Source: Sipunculus nudus
Taxonomy: Eukaryota; Annelida; Sipuncula; Golfingiida; Sipunculidae
Direction: 5' to 3'
Length of the DNA stretch: 64,000 nucleotides
NCBI GenBank assembly: GCA_026874595.1
Contig: CM049312.1
Coordinates: 73,564,429-73,628,428, forward strand
Shown here: positions 1-11,354 of the stretch, in pieces
Layout: the number at the start of each line of letters is the position of its first letter
How positions within the stretch are numbered: the first letter of the stretch is position 1
Notes under the pieces: generated by a model
The model's input: the letters and a program-made list of their open reading frames with translations, nothing else
Databases searched by the model: none
Told to the model about the DNA's origin: nothing
Program-made: the position numbers and the translations under genes

Positions 1-463
1 GGGGATAATACACATAATACCAAAGTTTATAAACGTGGGAAAACATGAGTATAAATCTCACATAGCTCTTAATCATACACAAGATTGGTAGCAACACCCG
101 CCACCGTTTTTGCACAGCATCCTTCTGTTTATGTGCTGTGCGATAAAATCACTCATATACAAGTAGTGGTTTGACTGATCTGCCTCAAATTTTGCATATG
201 TATACAACATGGACAGCTTTCTTGTTTTTTTTTTTTTTTTTTTGGTAGGTAGCACAACCTACATACATATTTGGGCTGCAGACATCCATGCTAATATGCA
301 ACACACATCGCTCTATTTCCCCTTGCCACTCAATCCATGCCTCACTTCACCCGTCCCACTCTGACCTCGGTGGTAGACGTAGTCGCTTGTCGGCTACCCG
401 TATTCTAGTTTTAAAATGTACTTGTCCGAAACTTGCAGGTCCGAAACGTCCATTTTGCTGAAA
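1..463 (-). repeat. Dispersed repeat R2, part 1, interrupted
   Basis: This segment is the reverse complement of the copy at about 35180-35580, including the shared blocks ending in GTCTGCAGC and the CTTGTCGGCTACCCGTATTC segment at 388-407. It continues at 3012-3135 after a 2.54 kb insertion. A run of about 22 T lies at 226-243. The short frames through it (73-255, 347-604) have no protein-like features. The copy is non-coding and older than the insertion that splits it. Confidence 0.75.
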
Positions 464-1638
464 TAATAGGGTAGGGCAGGGCAAGACGCCCACCTTAAGC
501 GGAAACGTTTCCTGATGATTCTTAAACATCTTTAAATCATATTTTTTTATTGTTAACAGTTCAGATATATTAGAGAAAATAAATTCTGATGGGAATTTTG
601 GCACAATTCAGAATATTTTCGACGAAATCAGGAAAAGTTATATCTTCTGACCACTGGCGTTTTACCCCAGACTTCATTCATTCTCGAGCTTCCATTTATT
701 GATAACCACAGTGCAAACGCATTTGCCTATAGTACTTTATTTAAGAAAAATTACAGCCCAACATCGAATCGTATGTTATTTTTTTATGCTGAAATACTAG
801 AAAATGGGTTACACTTTATTTGATGGCCAATTTGCGGAAAACTATAAAAATTCACACATGCATGCCTCATTCATTCGGTAACTCACAAAGTAACACAAAG
901 CCTTCATGAAGAAACGCTTAGAATGATGTAATCAGGAAAAATATTTTGTCTATTCTTTCATTCCATCAGTCCAGTTTTGCTTCATACAAAAGTTTCCCAG
1001 CAAAAACATCCCTGCACAGTCACATTACCTCCCATACAGCTGCCTGTTAGGACCTTGTTATGGTTCTGTGTGTGAGTAAGCATGGTCCACGTGTTTTTGT
1101 TTACCATAACCAGGTCGCGTAACCAGAGGTCCGATTTTGTGCATCCGCGACAGATCTCAAACAAAGAGTAGTTCCAACTAGTCCATACATGGACTTTCAT
1201 GTCCTCTGATATATCTCTGCTGGATGGACTTTAAATTACGGTCCTGAATGGACATTACGGCCCATCTGCCGAATGTAAATTCATTGTAGAACCTATTTCA
1301 ACAGATTTGTACGATAGGTACACGGACCTCAGATTAAATGACACGCACCTTTTCTCCATGTATCGGGTCCCTGATACACTGCAACACGCAATGTTTCAGC
1401 CAGCGGGAACATGTATTACATTTTTTGGGCAATGTCAGTCAGGGCATCTCCTGTTTGACAGGTATTGAGGCCCGGGCGATACACGGAGTCCTCTCGCTAT
1501 GTTTAGGTTTGCGCCAGCTAGTGCTCGCGCTAGGTCCTCTCTAGTAAGCCAATCCTTTTAGGGCAATATTTTGGCAGTGACCAATTGATTTCAAAGAGAA
1601 GACGCTGTTCAACATGCTTTATAGGTGATTAGACCCCT

Positions 1639-1890
1639 TTAATTAGATAAAAACCAAGGCTGAGCATCAGGTAACTTGCAAGTCCAAATAGATTCCTCCT
1701 CAGAATTTAAGCTGGACGCTGCTAAGGTCTTTTTGGCGTTTCGGGGAACGCCGAAGTCTCTGGAGGCCTTCTTAAAACTTGCTCCTTCTAAAACAGCTTT
1801 TACAGAGAGTCTTAATGCACCCTGCCACCTCGCGTGGATTTCAAAGTATACGTAAGAGCCATCTGAAAAGTGAGACAACATTTTAACCAT
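1639..1890 (-). pseudogene. Relic with HTH-psq-like motif
   Basis: The 83-codon frame contains a stretch at about residues 24-55 with the pattern LRLSVKAVLEG, then KKASRDFGVPRN. This fits the Pipsqueak-type helix-turn-helix (conserved Ala-Val, Gly, Ala-Ser, Phe-Gly-Val-Pro) found in pogo/Tigger-like transposases and related DNA-binding proteins. No DDE catalytic region follows. Its position inside the 468-3007 insertion suggests the remains of the transposase that once mobilised this family. The match is short, and captured host DNA is an alternative. Confidence 0.4.
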
Positions 1891-1892
1891 TT

Positions 1893-1897
1893 TCTCT

Positions 1898-1929
<32 letters not shown>

Positions 1930-1989
1930 ACACCATCATACATATTACACACACACACACACCCTCCCTCACACACACCGCACACCCTC

Positions 1990-2038
<49 letters not shown>

Positions 2039-2040
2039 CC
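1893..2040. repeat. Compound microsatellite (CT)n(CA)n(TA)n
   Basis: A CT tract (about 1900-1929) is followed by CA-rich tracts with CCCTCC interruptions and then TA repeats to about 2037. The frame at 1870-2166 is an artefact of this low-complexity DNA. Confidence 0.95.
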
Positions 2041-2168
2041 TGTGTTATAAGACAATTCGCATGTCTTAATTCACAAGTGGTCTTATTACACAGGTCAGTT
2101 AAAACCAATGCTTTTTGTTCACTCAAATGTTGTCTTAATAGACAGGTAATCTTTCAGACAGGTTAAAC
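2041..2168. repeat. Diverged minisatellite of CTTAAT/ACAGGT units
   Basis: Several imperfect units share blocks such as GTCTTAATAGACAGGT, GGTCTTATTACACAGGT and ATGTCTTAATTCACAAG. Units are about 45-55 bp and too diverged for a clean period by eye. Confidence 0.5.
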
Positions 2169-2170
2169 TG

Positions 2171-2235
<65 letters not shown>

Positions 2236-2346
2236 TATGTATGGGTATATATATAAATATATATATATATATATGTATTTTCATATATTATTTATATTTA
2301 TATACATTTTTATTTATTTATTCATATATATACATATTTATTTATT

Positions 2347-2389
<43 letters not shown>

Positions 2390-2405
2390 TATATTATATA
2401 TATGT
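2171..2405. repeat. (AT)n / TA-rich microsatellite block
   Basis: Long AT dinucleotide runs at 2171-2234 and 2341-2382 are separated by TATTTAT-type imperfect repeats. The open frame at 2241-2459 is entirely Ile/Tyr and is not a gene. Confidence 0.95.
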
Positions 2406-3011
2406 ATATGCAGGTATATCATATCTATGTATAACATAATAAATCAGCAATATATCTGAAAAATAAATATTCACCAAAATATTGCATTCAAATATCAAGT
2501 AAACCTAGCTTTTTCATTATATTTGTACTACCTCGTTTTTAATTTAAAATAAAATTTGTTTTTGGAAAAAAAATCTAACTCCCTCCTTATTATTGCTTAA
2601 AAGGGGTTAACACGCCTCAACAACTACGTGGGCTTTTTGCCTCAAATCACGTGATTCAATTTGACCGGCGCCATGCTGCCACTTCTGTAATCTTCATTCT
2701 GAACAGTCCATTTTAATCATTTCAAGGTTTTATGTATCATTTATTTCAGACTTATCGTAAGTAGATGCCAAAGGTATACCACAGACCACATTTAAAAACT
2801 CATCTATGTTGTAAGCAATACACCACATACCTTTTCGATGACACCAAACGCCGAGCAGCCGCCCTGTTGTTCGCCTCAAGTTCTCAAAACGCCTACCATA
2901 TGGCTTGAAACAACGTGAACGCTTGGTGACGCCAGTTTAATATAACATAAATAGTAAAAGGGGGTGAGCATTTTACCCCGGGGGTGCGTCTTGCCCTGCT
3001 CTACCCCTAAT

Positions 3012-3135
3012 GACTAAGGTAGATATGCAGGACATAAGAGGATCAATATTAAATTTAAAAAATAAACCTCTATTCATACTCCCAAACTTTGCGCAGGTTT
3101 GCATTGGGCCTGTAGGCCTTGTTAGTTAATGAAAA
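3012..3135 (-). repeat. Dispersed repeat R2, part 2
   Basis: This is the reverse complement of 35045-35170, including the blocks AACAAGGCCTACAGGCC and GGATCAATATTAAA. It is the continuation of the repeat at 1-463 and marks the far side of the 468-3007 insertion. Confidence 0.75.
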
Positions 3136-4295
3136 TATGTTAATATTTAAAATAATTATTCATCTTATCATATGATATCGGTAAAACATGGTTTTCCAGT
3201 TCCAATACATGACACAGTTAGGTCACGCAGATCACGTGCATGGTGTCTGTCAGACGCGTCAATCAGTCGGACGGCGATCATTGGTCACACGTTAAACCAA
3301 TAAAAAAAGGGATAATACATGATTTTGGAAATATTTAACGGAAGTTAAATCTGTAAACAGATTGCACTTGGTTTTGTCACAGGGATTGATTGCCAACATT
3401 TAGTGATTTACCGATTTCTGATTAATTTAGCGCAAGTGTCTGATTTTAATCTCGAAGCCGGCATGTTACCAGGGCCCACGTAATAAGGCCACGTGAGGGA
3501 AAGTCAGTCATTTTTTTCCAACAAGTCGGCGTTCGCGCCAGTTTAAATCTTGGTCACATGTTACAACTCTTGACGTTTCGCTCTTTCATTTAAGTACGAA
3601 TATGATGGATGACAATAGATATTCCTTCCCAAAAAAACTTGCCCAAATACGGGTATGTAAAATGAGCTTTAGCGGGCGTGAAGCGGATGCCTTGAATTCT
3701 ACGCCTGTGACAAATTGCGCGCCCTGGCGGACGTTATTGGAGTTTAAAGCCTTAAGGTCCGTCAGGGTAATTAGTCAGACCCTGTCTAGCAATAGCATGG
3801 GCACCCGTCAAATCAACTGAATCGTTATGGGAGTACAGGTACCCAAGGCCACTGATCCTCAGTTGTACTAATAATAGAGTACCCTGAGGGTCAGTGGCTC
3901 ATGGGGCTTCTTAACTGCATTATGCAATTTATGTATTTATTTCATGAATACTCCCACATCATATAAATCTTCAAGAAAACAGGAGAACATAAATCCTGTA
4001 CCGGACAAAAATTCCTATAAAATCAAATATTGTGGGTGTGACAGGGAAAATTGTGCATTCCGGGGGGGGGGGGGGGAGAGATAATAATAATATATTTGAA
4101 TGAACAAGAAATTTCGCTGAAATTCCTGGTTTAGTACCTAAACTGTACTTTAAATTTAGCTTCCCTTGGCTTGACAGTTGTTCCTAAAGATGGGGCAATC
4201 ACCAGGTGGCGCGTAAGATGCATCATTCTCTATACAGAACCTATATCATGAATGTCAAGGAAAAATACAACATATCTTAACTCTGCGCTGGAGGT
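3136..4295. other. Gene-less stretch with one strong hairpin
   Basis: I see no supported coding region. The frame at 3602-3820 has no recognisable domain. A strong hairpin lies at 3848-3898, annotated separately. A run of about 17 G lies near 4061-4077. Confidence 0.6.
3842..3905 (+). other. Stem-loop, small-RNA-precursor-like
   Basis: Arms GCCACTGATCCTCAG (3848-3862) and CTGAGGGTCAGTGGC (3884-3898) pair over 15 positions with one G-U wobble. A further 5-bp helix (GTACT/AGTAC) lies beyond a small internal loop, closing on a loop of about 8 nt. Outer CCCA/TGGG pairs extend the stem. The whole hairpin is about 60 nt, the size of a short pre-miRNA or mirtron. Expression is not shown. Confidence 0.4.
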
Positions 4296-6115
4296 TGGAA
4301 ACAGTTATGACGTTTTATGCGTGGGTTGTTGCGGAATCCACAACTGTGAATAAGATTAGGTGTATCATCTGCAGTAGTTTTTGCATGGCGTCCATTCGTA
4401 CTTTTGTTTTTGGTAAAAACTGCTCATATCTTATGAGTGGTTCAATGTATTGGTCTGAAATTTGGCATATCCATCCATCTCATAGACAAAACAGTTGGTG
4501 CCACCTACCTTCCTATTTTCATTGAATAAAGTTATGCCCTTTTCTCGGGAGAGGTTTGTCATAATTGGGCTGAATTTGTACAGGTCCAAATCAGGGTTGG
4601 GTTTTATCCGGATAAAGCTTATTTAATCCAGGACAATGCCGCCGCCGCCGAGATTTCGTTTGGACATGATAAAAATATTTTACGGATCTTTACCAAACTT
4701 GCCATGTGCATAGATATGGGTAAGAGGACAAAACCTATATAAAATGGGGTCATGACCTTTACTAGGAGAGTGACCTTGACCCTGAATAGGGCCATTTCGG
4801 GGGATAATCAAACAAATTTTTAAATATCTCAAGAAATCTTGCATGGATTAATCCAAAAATTTACTTGACTTAAGATCTTAGATAGTGTTGTCATGTACCG
4901 GGAACTGGTGGCGCCACCTGTTACCCTTTTCTTGTTTTTGTGCCATTTAATAACCCCATCATTGCCACCTAACAGTACTGTTAGCATTATAAGTAAAAAA
5001 CTAATGGACAGATTTCTTTCATATTATGCATATACATAGAAATGGGTTATGGGATGATGTATATTTTAATTTGGGTCATGACCTTTCCTATGAGAGTGGC
5101 CTTGACCTTGAATATTGCCATATATGGTGAAAATCACACTAAATCATAAATATCTCAATAAAGGATGCATACATTGGTCCAAAAATCAAATTAACCGAAG
5201 ATCTTGGTCGGCTTTGTCTACTGCCCGAAGGCAGGTGGCGCCACCTTCTGTCCATTTCTTGTTTTCGCGCCTTTTAATACTCCATCATTGCCACTTGAGT
5301 ACTGAGCATTATAAGTCTAAATCTTATTGACAGATTGGGCTGAAATTGTGCATGTAAATTGATCTTGGATACCTCCATCTTGTATTCAAGACTGGTGGCG
5401 CCTTCTGCAAACATTTGCCGTGGCGTCCATCTGTACATGTGCTTTGGGTGAAAATTGCTCATATCTTCGGAGTGGTGCAATGTATTGGTCTAAAATTGGA
5501 CATGTCGATCCATCTCGGAAATTTTTCTCGTTAACTAGACAGGTGGCGCCACCTACCTTCCCGTTTTTGTAGAAAAAATTAATGCCCTTTTCTGAGGAGT
5601 GATTTGCCCTATTGGCTTGAAATTGTGCATATCCATAGATCTTGCACTCCTCCATCTTTTACGCAAGACAGGTGGCGCAATCTGTAATCGTTTTGCCGTA
5701 GCGTCCATCTGTACACGTGCTTTTGGTGAAAATTGCTCATATTTTTGGAGTGGTGCAAGGTATTGGTCTGAAATTTGACATATCGATCCATCTCGGAAAT
5801 TTTTCTCGTAAACAAGACAGGTGGCGCCACCTACCTTCCTGTTTTTGTAGAAATAATTGATGCACTTTTCTCAGGAGTGATTTGGCCTCTTGTACGCAAG
5901 ACTGGTGGCGCCATCTGCAATCGTTTTGCCATGGCGTCCATATGTATATTTGTTTTAGATGAATATTGCTCATATCTGAGGAGTCCTCAAAAGTGCTGGT
6001 CTCCAATTTGGCATGTACATCCATCTTGGAGAGGTTTCTCATCAACCAGACAGGGGGCACCACCTACCTTACCATTTTCTTTAGTATAAATTTATCCCCT
6101 TTTTATCAGAGTGAT
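4296..6115 (+). repeat. R1 tandem array carrying GGTGGCGCCACC
   Basis: Two related modules alternate. One of about 327 bp starts around 4640 and repeats from about 4967, aligned on GGGTCATGACCTT at 4747 and 5074. The other, of about 230-277 bp, repeats at 5394, 5671 and 5904, aligned on the palindromic core. Exact GGTGGCGCCACC cores lie at 4907, 5234, 5542 and 5820, with decayed cores at 5394, 5671 and 5904. The flanking sequence TTGGTCTGAAATTTGG recurs. Overlapping short frames on both strands are repeat shadows, not genes. Confidence 0.8.
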
Positions 6116-7495
6116 TCTCTTTATCGGCCCTGATATTTGGTGAAAAATATTGTTTGTCAAGTTGATAGATGGAAGAAACCATACTAGCTTGCCTAATGTC
6201 AGTATATGCTGCTGAAGATGGGGGGACTATTCTTAAAGGGGGGGGGATTAATTGTTTGGCGATACTATGGCACCTCAGGTGCCAAGAAATATCTAGTTTT
6301 CACAATATTATTATGCTGGTTTTTGTCACAAGAATTTTGGATATTAACACACTAAGAACATTTCTCACATCTGAAGAATGGGAAATGATAAAAGAGATTA
6401 CTGCTGTGAAAAAGGAAATGCCTAAGGAAAAAAGGCCATGCATGCTACCGATATTGTAAAATTTACCACCTTTTTGTCCATACACAAGATGTCCATTGCA
6501 ATGGAATAAAATGTGGCATCATATCCAAATGAAGATATTCACCCCAAAGTTAGGGTATTCCTGTCTCCAGTTTGGTTCTGTGCAGAATGTTGATGTAAAC
6601 AGTATTTTTATTGAACATATCAATGAGGATTGGGAAACAGGGCATAGCCCTATATTAATTCACCACAAGAGGAAAACCCAGGGGAAATACTATGAAGACG
6701 AAAAGTTAGCCATAAAACCTGAACTTCATTATGTAATATGTTACACTTATGAATATGCAAGTTATGACCTTTAATTTTTATATCTTATGTAGTACTGATA
6801 TGTCATAATAAATGTATCAGTATAATGCATGCTAGCCCAGAATGATTATATAAGATATAGTGCTTTATTAGTCCCTTTGCAAGGAAATTGCATTGTCTTG
6901 TAATTTATATAGTGTATATTAACATATCAAATAAACCAATGTAATGAAGACATTGATTATGTAAGTTTCTATATATAAATGAACAGAATTAAAGATGCTG
7001 AAAGATGTGGAAATAATTATGATCCCAAGTATCCTTAGGCCTTCTGTTAAAGACACAATTTAACTTTAAGAATATAATAAAAATAAAATATATAACATGG
7101 TGATATTGGTGCTTGTAATTAGTTTACACTTGGGATTGCAGTACCAGATTACGGCATTGTTTTCTGCGCAAGATCTGGAATCCTCCAATCAGCATAAGTG
7201 ATAGTAATATTAAAAGTAATAGATACCCAAGTTATAGTAATAGTAATAGATGAGAAAATGTGGTAATAGCAATAGTAATAGTAATAACTGATTTCACTGT
7301 ATATCTTAAGTCATTTATGCAATAAATGACCGCAGTATGTACACCTCTCTCAGATGTAAGAATATATGTTAATCTGTGAATATTTGACAGTATATTATAT
7401 GGTACCAATGATTATGGAGTTTAACTAAACGTGTGAACTGCAGTTGTTTAGCTTTTTATAGTGTAATGTACAAAATATGTGATGTTTCAAAAGGT
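6116..7495. other. Unassigned stretch with two short open frames
   Basis: Frames of 96 codons (6169-6459) and 92 codons (6496-6774) lie in tandem on the plus strand, without recognisable domains, strong start contexts or splice signals that would tie them together. They may be remnants of one older reading frame, since residues such as SEEWEMIKEI look protein-like. The rest (6780-7495) is AT-rich with scattered AGTAATAG repeats near 7200-7290. Confidence 0.3.
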
Positions 7496-7499
7496 CACT

Positions 7500-8560
7500 C
7501 TAAAGAAGAGAAATAATTTAAAGTCTAAGATATATTATTAAGACCATGGCATCACTTTCAGTGGAGATCTGTGACATGAACTGTTTGTTTTATATATAAC
7601 TGTATAGTAACATTATTATTCAGTCAACTAGAAATATGGCATGTAAGGAACATTCAGTGCCTAACTTAAGTTACTTTACCAATGCTTCCTTGATTTGATG
7701 GATACATGTTGTTGCTTGTCGACTACCTGTATTCTAGTTTTGTCATATAAATAAGTTTAAACAAAATATGCAAAGCATTTCTAAAAAAATGACTAATGTC
7801 AGAAATCCTATAGATCATGATGTGGACTGAGTGTTGTAACAATAGAGTCATTCTAAATTGATTCAACCTTTTGATTTATTACCTTCTCGAAGTTACAGGA
7901 GAGAAATAATTTTAAGATATAATTTCAAGATTATCACTTTCAGTGGAGATCTGTGACATGAACTGTTTGTTTTATGTATAACTGTATAGTAACATAATTA
8001 TTCAGTCAACTAGAAATATTGCATGTAAGGAACATTCAATGCCTAACTTAAGTTACTTTACCAATGCTTCCTTGATTTGATGGATACATGTTGTTGCTTG
8101 TCGACTACCTGTATTCTAGTTTTGTCATATAAATAAGTTTAAACAATATTTGCAAAGCATTTCTAAAAAAATGACTGTCAGAAATCCTATAGATCATGAT
8201 GTGGACTGAGTGTTGTAACAATAGAGTCATTCTAAATTGATTAAACCTTTTGATTTATTACCTTCTCGAAGTTACAGGAGAGAAATAATTTTAAGATATA
8301 ATTTCAAGATTATCATTGGTGTAAAGTAATAGGTTATAGCCAGATACTTTTAATTTTTTTTTGTTATATTAATAAATCTAAACAACATTTGCAAAGCATT
8401 TCTGAAAATAATAACTTATGCCAGTAGTTATTTTGGTCATTATGACTGAGTGTTGTGACCTATGAATTATCCCAAACTTAAGCTTTTGAGTTTTTACCCT
8501 TAGTAATTGTTTGCAACTCGAAGTAACAGGAGTGAAATATTTTGAGATTGTCATTTGTGT
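7500..8560. repeat. About 380-bp tandem triplication in intron-like DNA
   Basis: Copy 1 and copy 2 align from GTGGAGATCT at 7561 and 7943 (period 382), and on TTCTCGAAGTTACAGGAG at 7884 and 8263. They differ at only a few positions. A more diverged partial third copy occupies about 8370-8560, sharing GCAAAGCATTTCT and GACTGAGTGTTGT. The array ends about 40 bp before the splice-acceptor-like site of the zinc-finger pseudogene, so it expanded its upstream intron. Confidence 0.85.
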
Positions 8561-8603
8561 AAAAGAAGTTTCATGTTGTCTCTCATTTTCAATTTTCTTG
8601 CAG

Positions 8604-10297
8604 AACGGGACAAAGGAACACAAGATGAAACCTTGCATGCTGCTTCCACCGTGTTTGGTTATTTTCCTTAAGAAAGAAAATGACGAAGGCAGTTCCAAAA
8701 GTGATTTAGGTGTTGGAGTCCAGGACAGTGGTACTACATCATGTGACTACCACAAGAATGAATTAATTGTACCGAAAGCAATACCAAATGTCAGAGAAAA
8801 ACAAGATACTAGGGGTACCTGTATCAGCAGTGAGAGTGAAGTAAAAAATATCCTTCACTACATAAAGAATAATATTTCTGATGAGGAAACCGTTTCCCCC
8901 ACAAAAATAGAGCAGAATTTACAAGCAGAGAAAGCACAGAGTTGTCTTCAAAACAGGAGTTACCAAGTGATGCAGCTCCAAATGTACAGAAAATGCTAAT
9001 CAGATTACTGTTCATGTGTCTACAGTTGTATCTGAGGGGAACAATGGTAATTCAAGCAAAGTAATTAAAATAAAACCACTTAATAATCTAAATCCACACA
9101 TCAAGACGCCTACAAGAGAGAAAACAATAAAATGTGAAGTGATCAGTCTTTCTCTCATAGGCTATCCCTTAAAGCTGACACCATGATGCATACTGGAGGA
9201 AAGCCATTTAAATGTGGACAATGTGATAAATCTTTCTAAAAAAATAGTATATTAAAGTACCATATGATGACACACACTGGTGAAAAACCATTTAAATGTG
9301 AGCAGAGTGATAAATCTTTCTCCAGACGAAGTATACTGCAGGCTCACATCATGTCACATACTGGAGAAAAACCTTTTAAATGTGAGCTGTGTGGTGATTC
9401 TTTTCCAGTGCAGAGTGCTCTGAAGAAACACACCAGGACACATACTGGAGAAAAACCAGTTAAATGTGAGCAGTGTGGCAAATCTTTTTCTCTACAGTCT
9501 AGCCTGTAGAGGCACTCCACTAAACAAACTGGAGAAAAACCTTTTAAATGTGAGCTGTGTGGTAATTCCTTTCCAGTGCAGAGTGCTCTGAAGAAGCACA
9601 TCAGGACACATACTGGAGAAAACCCATTTAAACGAGGACAATGTGATAAATCTTTCTCAAAGCAGTGTAAATTGAGGTATCACATCATGACACACACAGG
9701 TGAAAAACCATTTAAATGTGAACAATGTGGCAAATCTTTCACTATAATGTATAGACTAAAGGCACACATCACTACACATACTGAAGAAAAACCATTTAAA
9801 TGTGGACAATGTGATAAATCTTTCTTAAAGCAAAGTAAACTGGAGACCCACATCATGGTACACACTGGTGAAAAAAAAACATATAAATGTGAAGAGTGTG
9901 GGAAATCGTTCACTATACATGGTAACAAGAAGGAACACGTCAAGGCACATACTGGTGAAAAAGCATTTAAATTTGAGCAGTGTGGCAAATCGTTCACTCA
10001 AAAGTATAGACTGAAGTCGCAAATCAGGTCACACACTGGAGAAAAACATTTTAAATGTGAGCAATGTGGTAAATCTATCTCATGGCAGCACAGCATGAAG
10101 ATACACATCAGGACACATACTGGGGGAAACCATTTAAGTGTGGACAGTGTAATAAATCTGTTTCCCTTCCATGTAAACTCAAGACTCGTATGATGACACA
10201 TACTGGAGAAAAACCATATAAATGTGGGCATTGTGGGAAATGTTTCTCAGTGCATGGTCACCTGAAAACCCACATTATGACCAATACTGAAGAATAA
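8604..10297 (+). pseudogene. C2H2 zinc-finger gene, inactivated paralogue
   Basis: A pyrimidine-rich acceptor ending in CTTGCAG (8597-8603) precedes an exon whose N-terminal part (ATG at 8625) aligns with the intact gene at 31820-33355. Shared features are a PPCL segment, KKEND/KREND, DTSCDY-like and DTRSTC-like blocks, and SDEET. The frame breaks at about 8990-8999 and shifts by one base. About 14 finger units of 28 codons follow to a TAA at 10295. Lesions include stops at about 9237 (KSF-stop) and 9508, metal-ligand losses (Cys to Ser, Arg or Phe; His to Gln or Arg) and a frameshift near 10125. The retained acceptor argues for DNA-level duplication rather than retroposition. Ancestral role: sequence-specific nuclear DNA binding. 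Confidence 0.9.
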
Positions 10298-10499
10298 CAA
10301 AATGCTGGTGAAAAACGTTGGTGGCAAACCTTTCCCTCAGCAGTATATAGGTTTAAGAACATGAAGCAATAAAAGTATGTACCGAAAAGCCTGTTTTTTA
10401 CGGCCGCACCTCTGTTTAAAGCCGCAACCTGAATTTGCTAGGTCACTTAAAGAAGCTCCCTCTAAGGTCCGTATACCCCAAAAAAAAAACCTTAAAGGC

Positions 10500-10690
10500 G
10501 TCTGCCCGTCCGTTAACCAGGCACAAATCGTAAACGCTGGACCTGGAATCTTCCAACTTGACATCCAGAGAGGCCAATGATAATTCTCCTTTGAAACCTG
10601 AAATTAGGTCTCTGTTACCCATATCATTCGAGCAACAAAACAATAGCAGTATCTCAATTTCTGAGATAGTGCCCCCATGCGCACCAGAAA
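10500..10690 (+). repeat. Dispersed repeat R6 copy
   Basis: The segment shares an ordered series of blocks with 55075-55240 and 55695-55865: AGGCACAAATCGTAA, a CTGGACC/CTAGAAC variant, TCTCCTTTGAAACCTGAAAT and AAGGTCTCTGTT-type sequence. It ends near a C-rich tract in the other copies. Non-coding; class unknown. Confidence 0.65.
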
Positions 10691-10830
10691 ACACCCTATC
10701 CAATCACAGTGGATTTGTCGGGCTCCACCACTCATAACCTGTTTGATCTAAGTTGTGTATGATTCAGGTAATACAAGAGGATAGTGCCCCCATGCCCACC
10801 AGCAAACACCCTATCCAATCACAGATCTCT
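10663..10830. repeat. Direct duplication, about 115-bp period
   Basis: GATAGTGCCCCCATGC followed by CACCAG and ACACCCTATCCAATCACAG occurs at about 10665-10707 and again at 10780-10824. The intervening sequence is unrelated at the edges, so this is a short-range tandem duplication. Confidence 0.75.
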
Positions 10831-11345
10831 TGGACATGTCATTATTTATTCCCAAAATGAGCCCTTGCACGGTTTTTCACTTTATATTATAGTATTTGTC
10901 TGGTAATCAACCTCAATTTATGTATATGCATTGTCAAGAACAGTACACAATTACCCACATGTTCCACTATGTTCAAGTGTACCATTATACTACCCTAAAA
11001 ATTAATTTCATCATATCTGCTAGATTGACATATAGGCAAGTTTCTTCTGTATCGATATAATACCAAATAAAGCAGTTAATGCTACACTGTTCGTCTCTGG
11101 AAAAAAATCCTCTACCCTATACTAATTATAGACTCACTATTTTGGTAATACCAATCGCATTGCAATCACTGATTCCACACTTTACTTTAAACATTCACAG
11201 TTTCAATGAATAGTTGTTTTTTTTTTGGTTGATCAATGAAATAAACCCAAGAATCACTAAGTATAGATTTGATTATCCGACACAAGTTGTGCGTGTGATA
11301 TTTATGTCGGATTATAAGACTGTCGGTTTGTTAAATCACGGCGTC
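10831..11345. other. Gene-less AT-rich stretch
   Basis: No coding region, RNA gene or clear repeat is supported here. A G-run (11350-11361) borders the retroelement relic that follows. The short frame at 11214-11531 on the plus strand overlaps that relic in antisense and is not a gene. Confidence 0.5.
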
Positions 11346-11354
11346 ATAAGGGGG

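Larger units (their letters stand above)
468..3007. mobile_element. 2.54 kb DNA-transposon-like insertion
   Basis: The ends are inverted and similar. The left end reads AGGGTAGGGCAGGGCAAGAC and the complement of the right end reads GGGGTAGAGCAGGGCAAGAC. The element interrupts a dispersed repeat whose uninterrupted form is present at 35150-35200, so both junctions can be read. TAAT sits at 464-467 and 3008-3011, compatible with a 4-bp target duplication, although a 3-base deletion in the left flank must be assumed. A related fragment in the opposite orientation lies at 52140-52345. The interior has only a decayed HTH-psq-like segment on the minus strand, so the copy is non-autonomous. Superfamily is not assigned. 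Confidence 0.6.

Noticed and set aside
2241-2459. Open frame of 72 codons on the plus strand
   Set aside because: It is almost entirely Ile/Tyr/Leu from TA-rich microsatellite sequence.
5274-6089. Several frames of 68-108 codons on both strands
   Set aside because: They follow the R1 repeat modules, recur with each module and have no domain or start signals.
6169-6774. Two consecutive frames as a split gene
   Set aside because: No shared domain, splice sites or relatives in the window; kept only as an unassigned stretch.
9344-10231. Minus-strand frames of 65-105 codons
   Set aside because: They are antisense shadows of the zinc-finger pseudogene.
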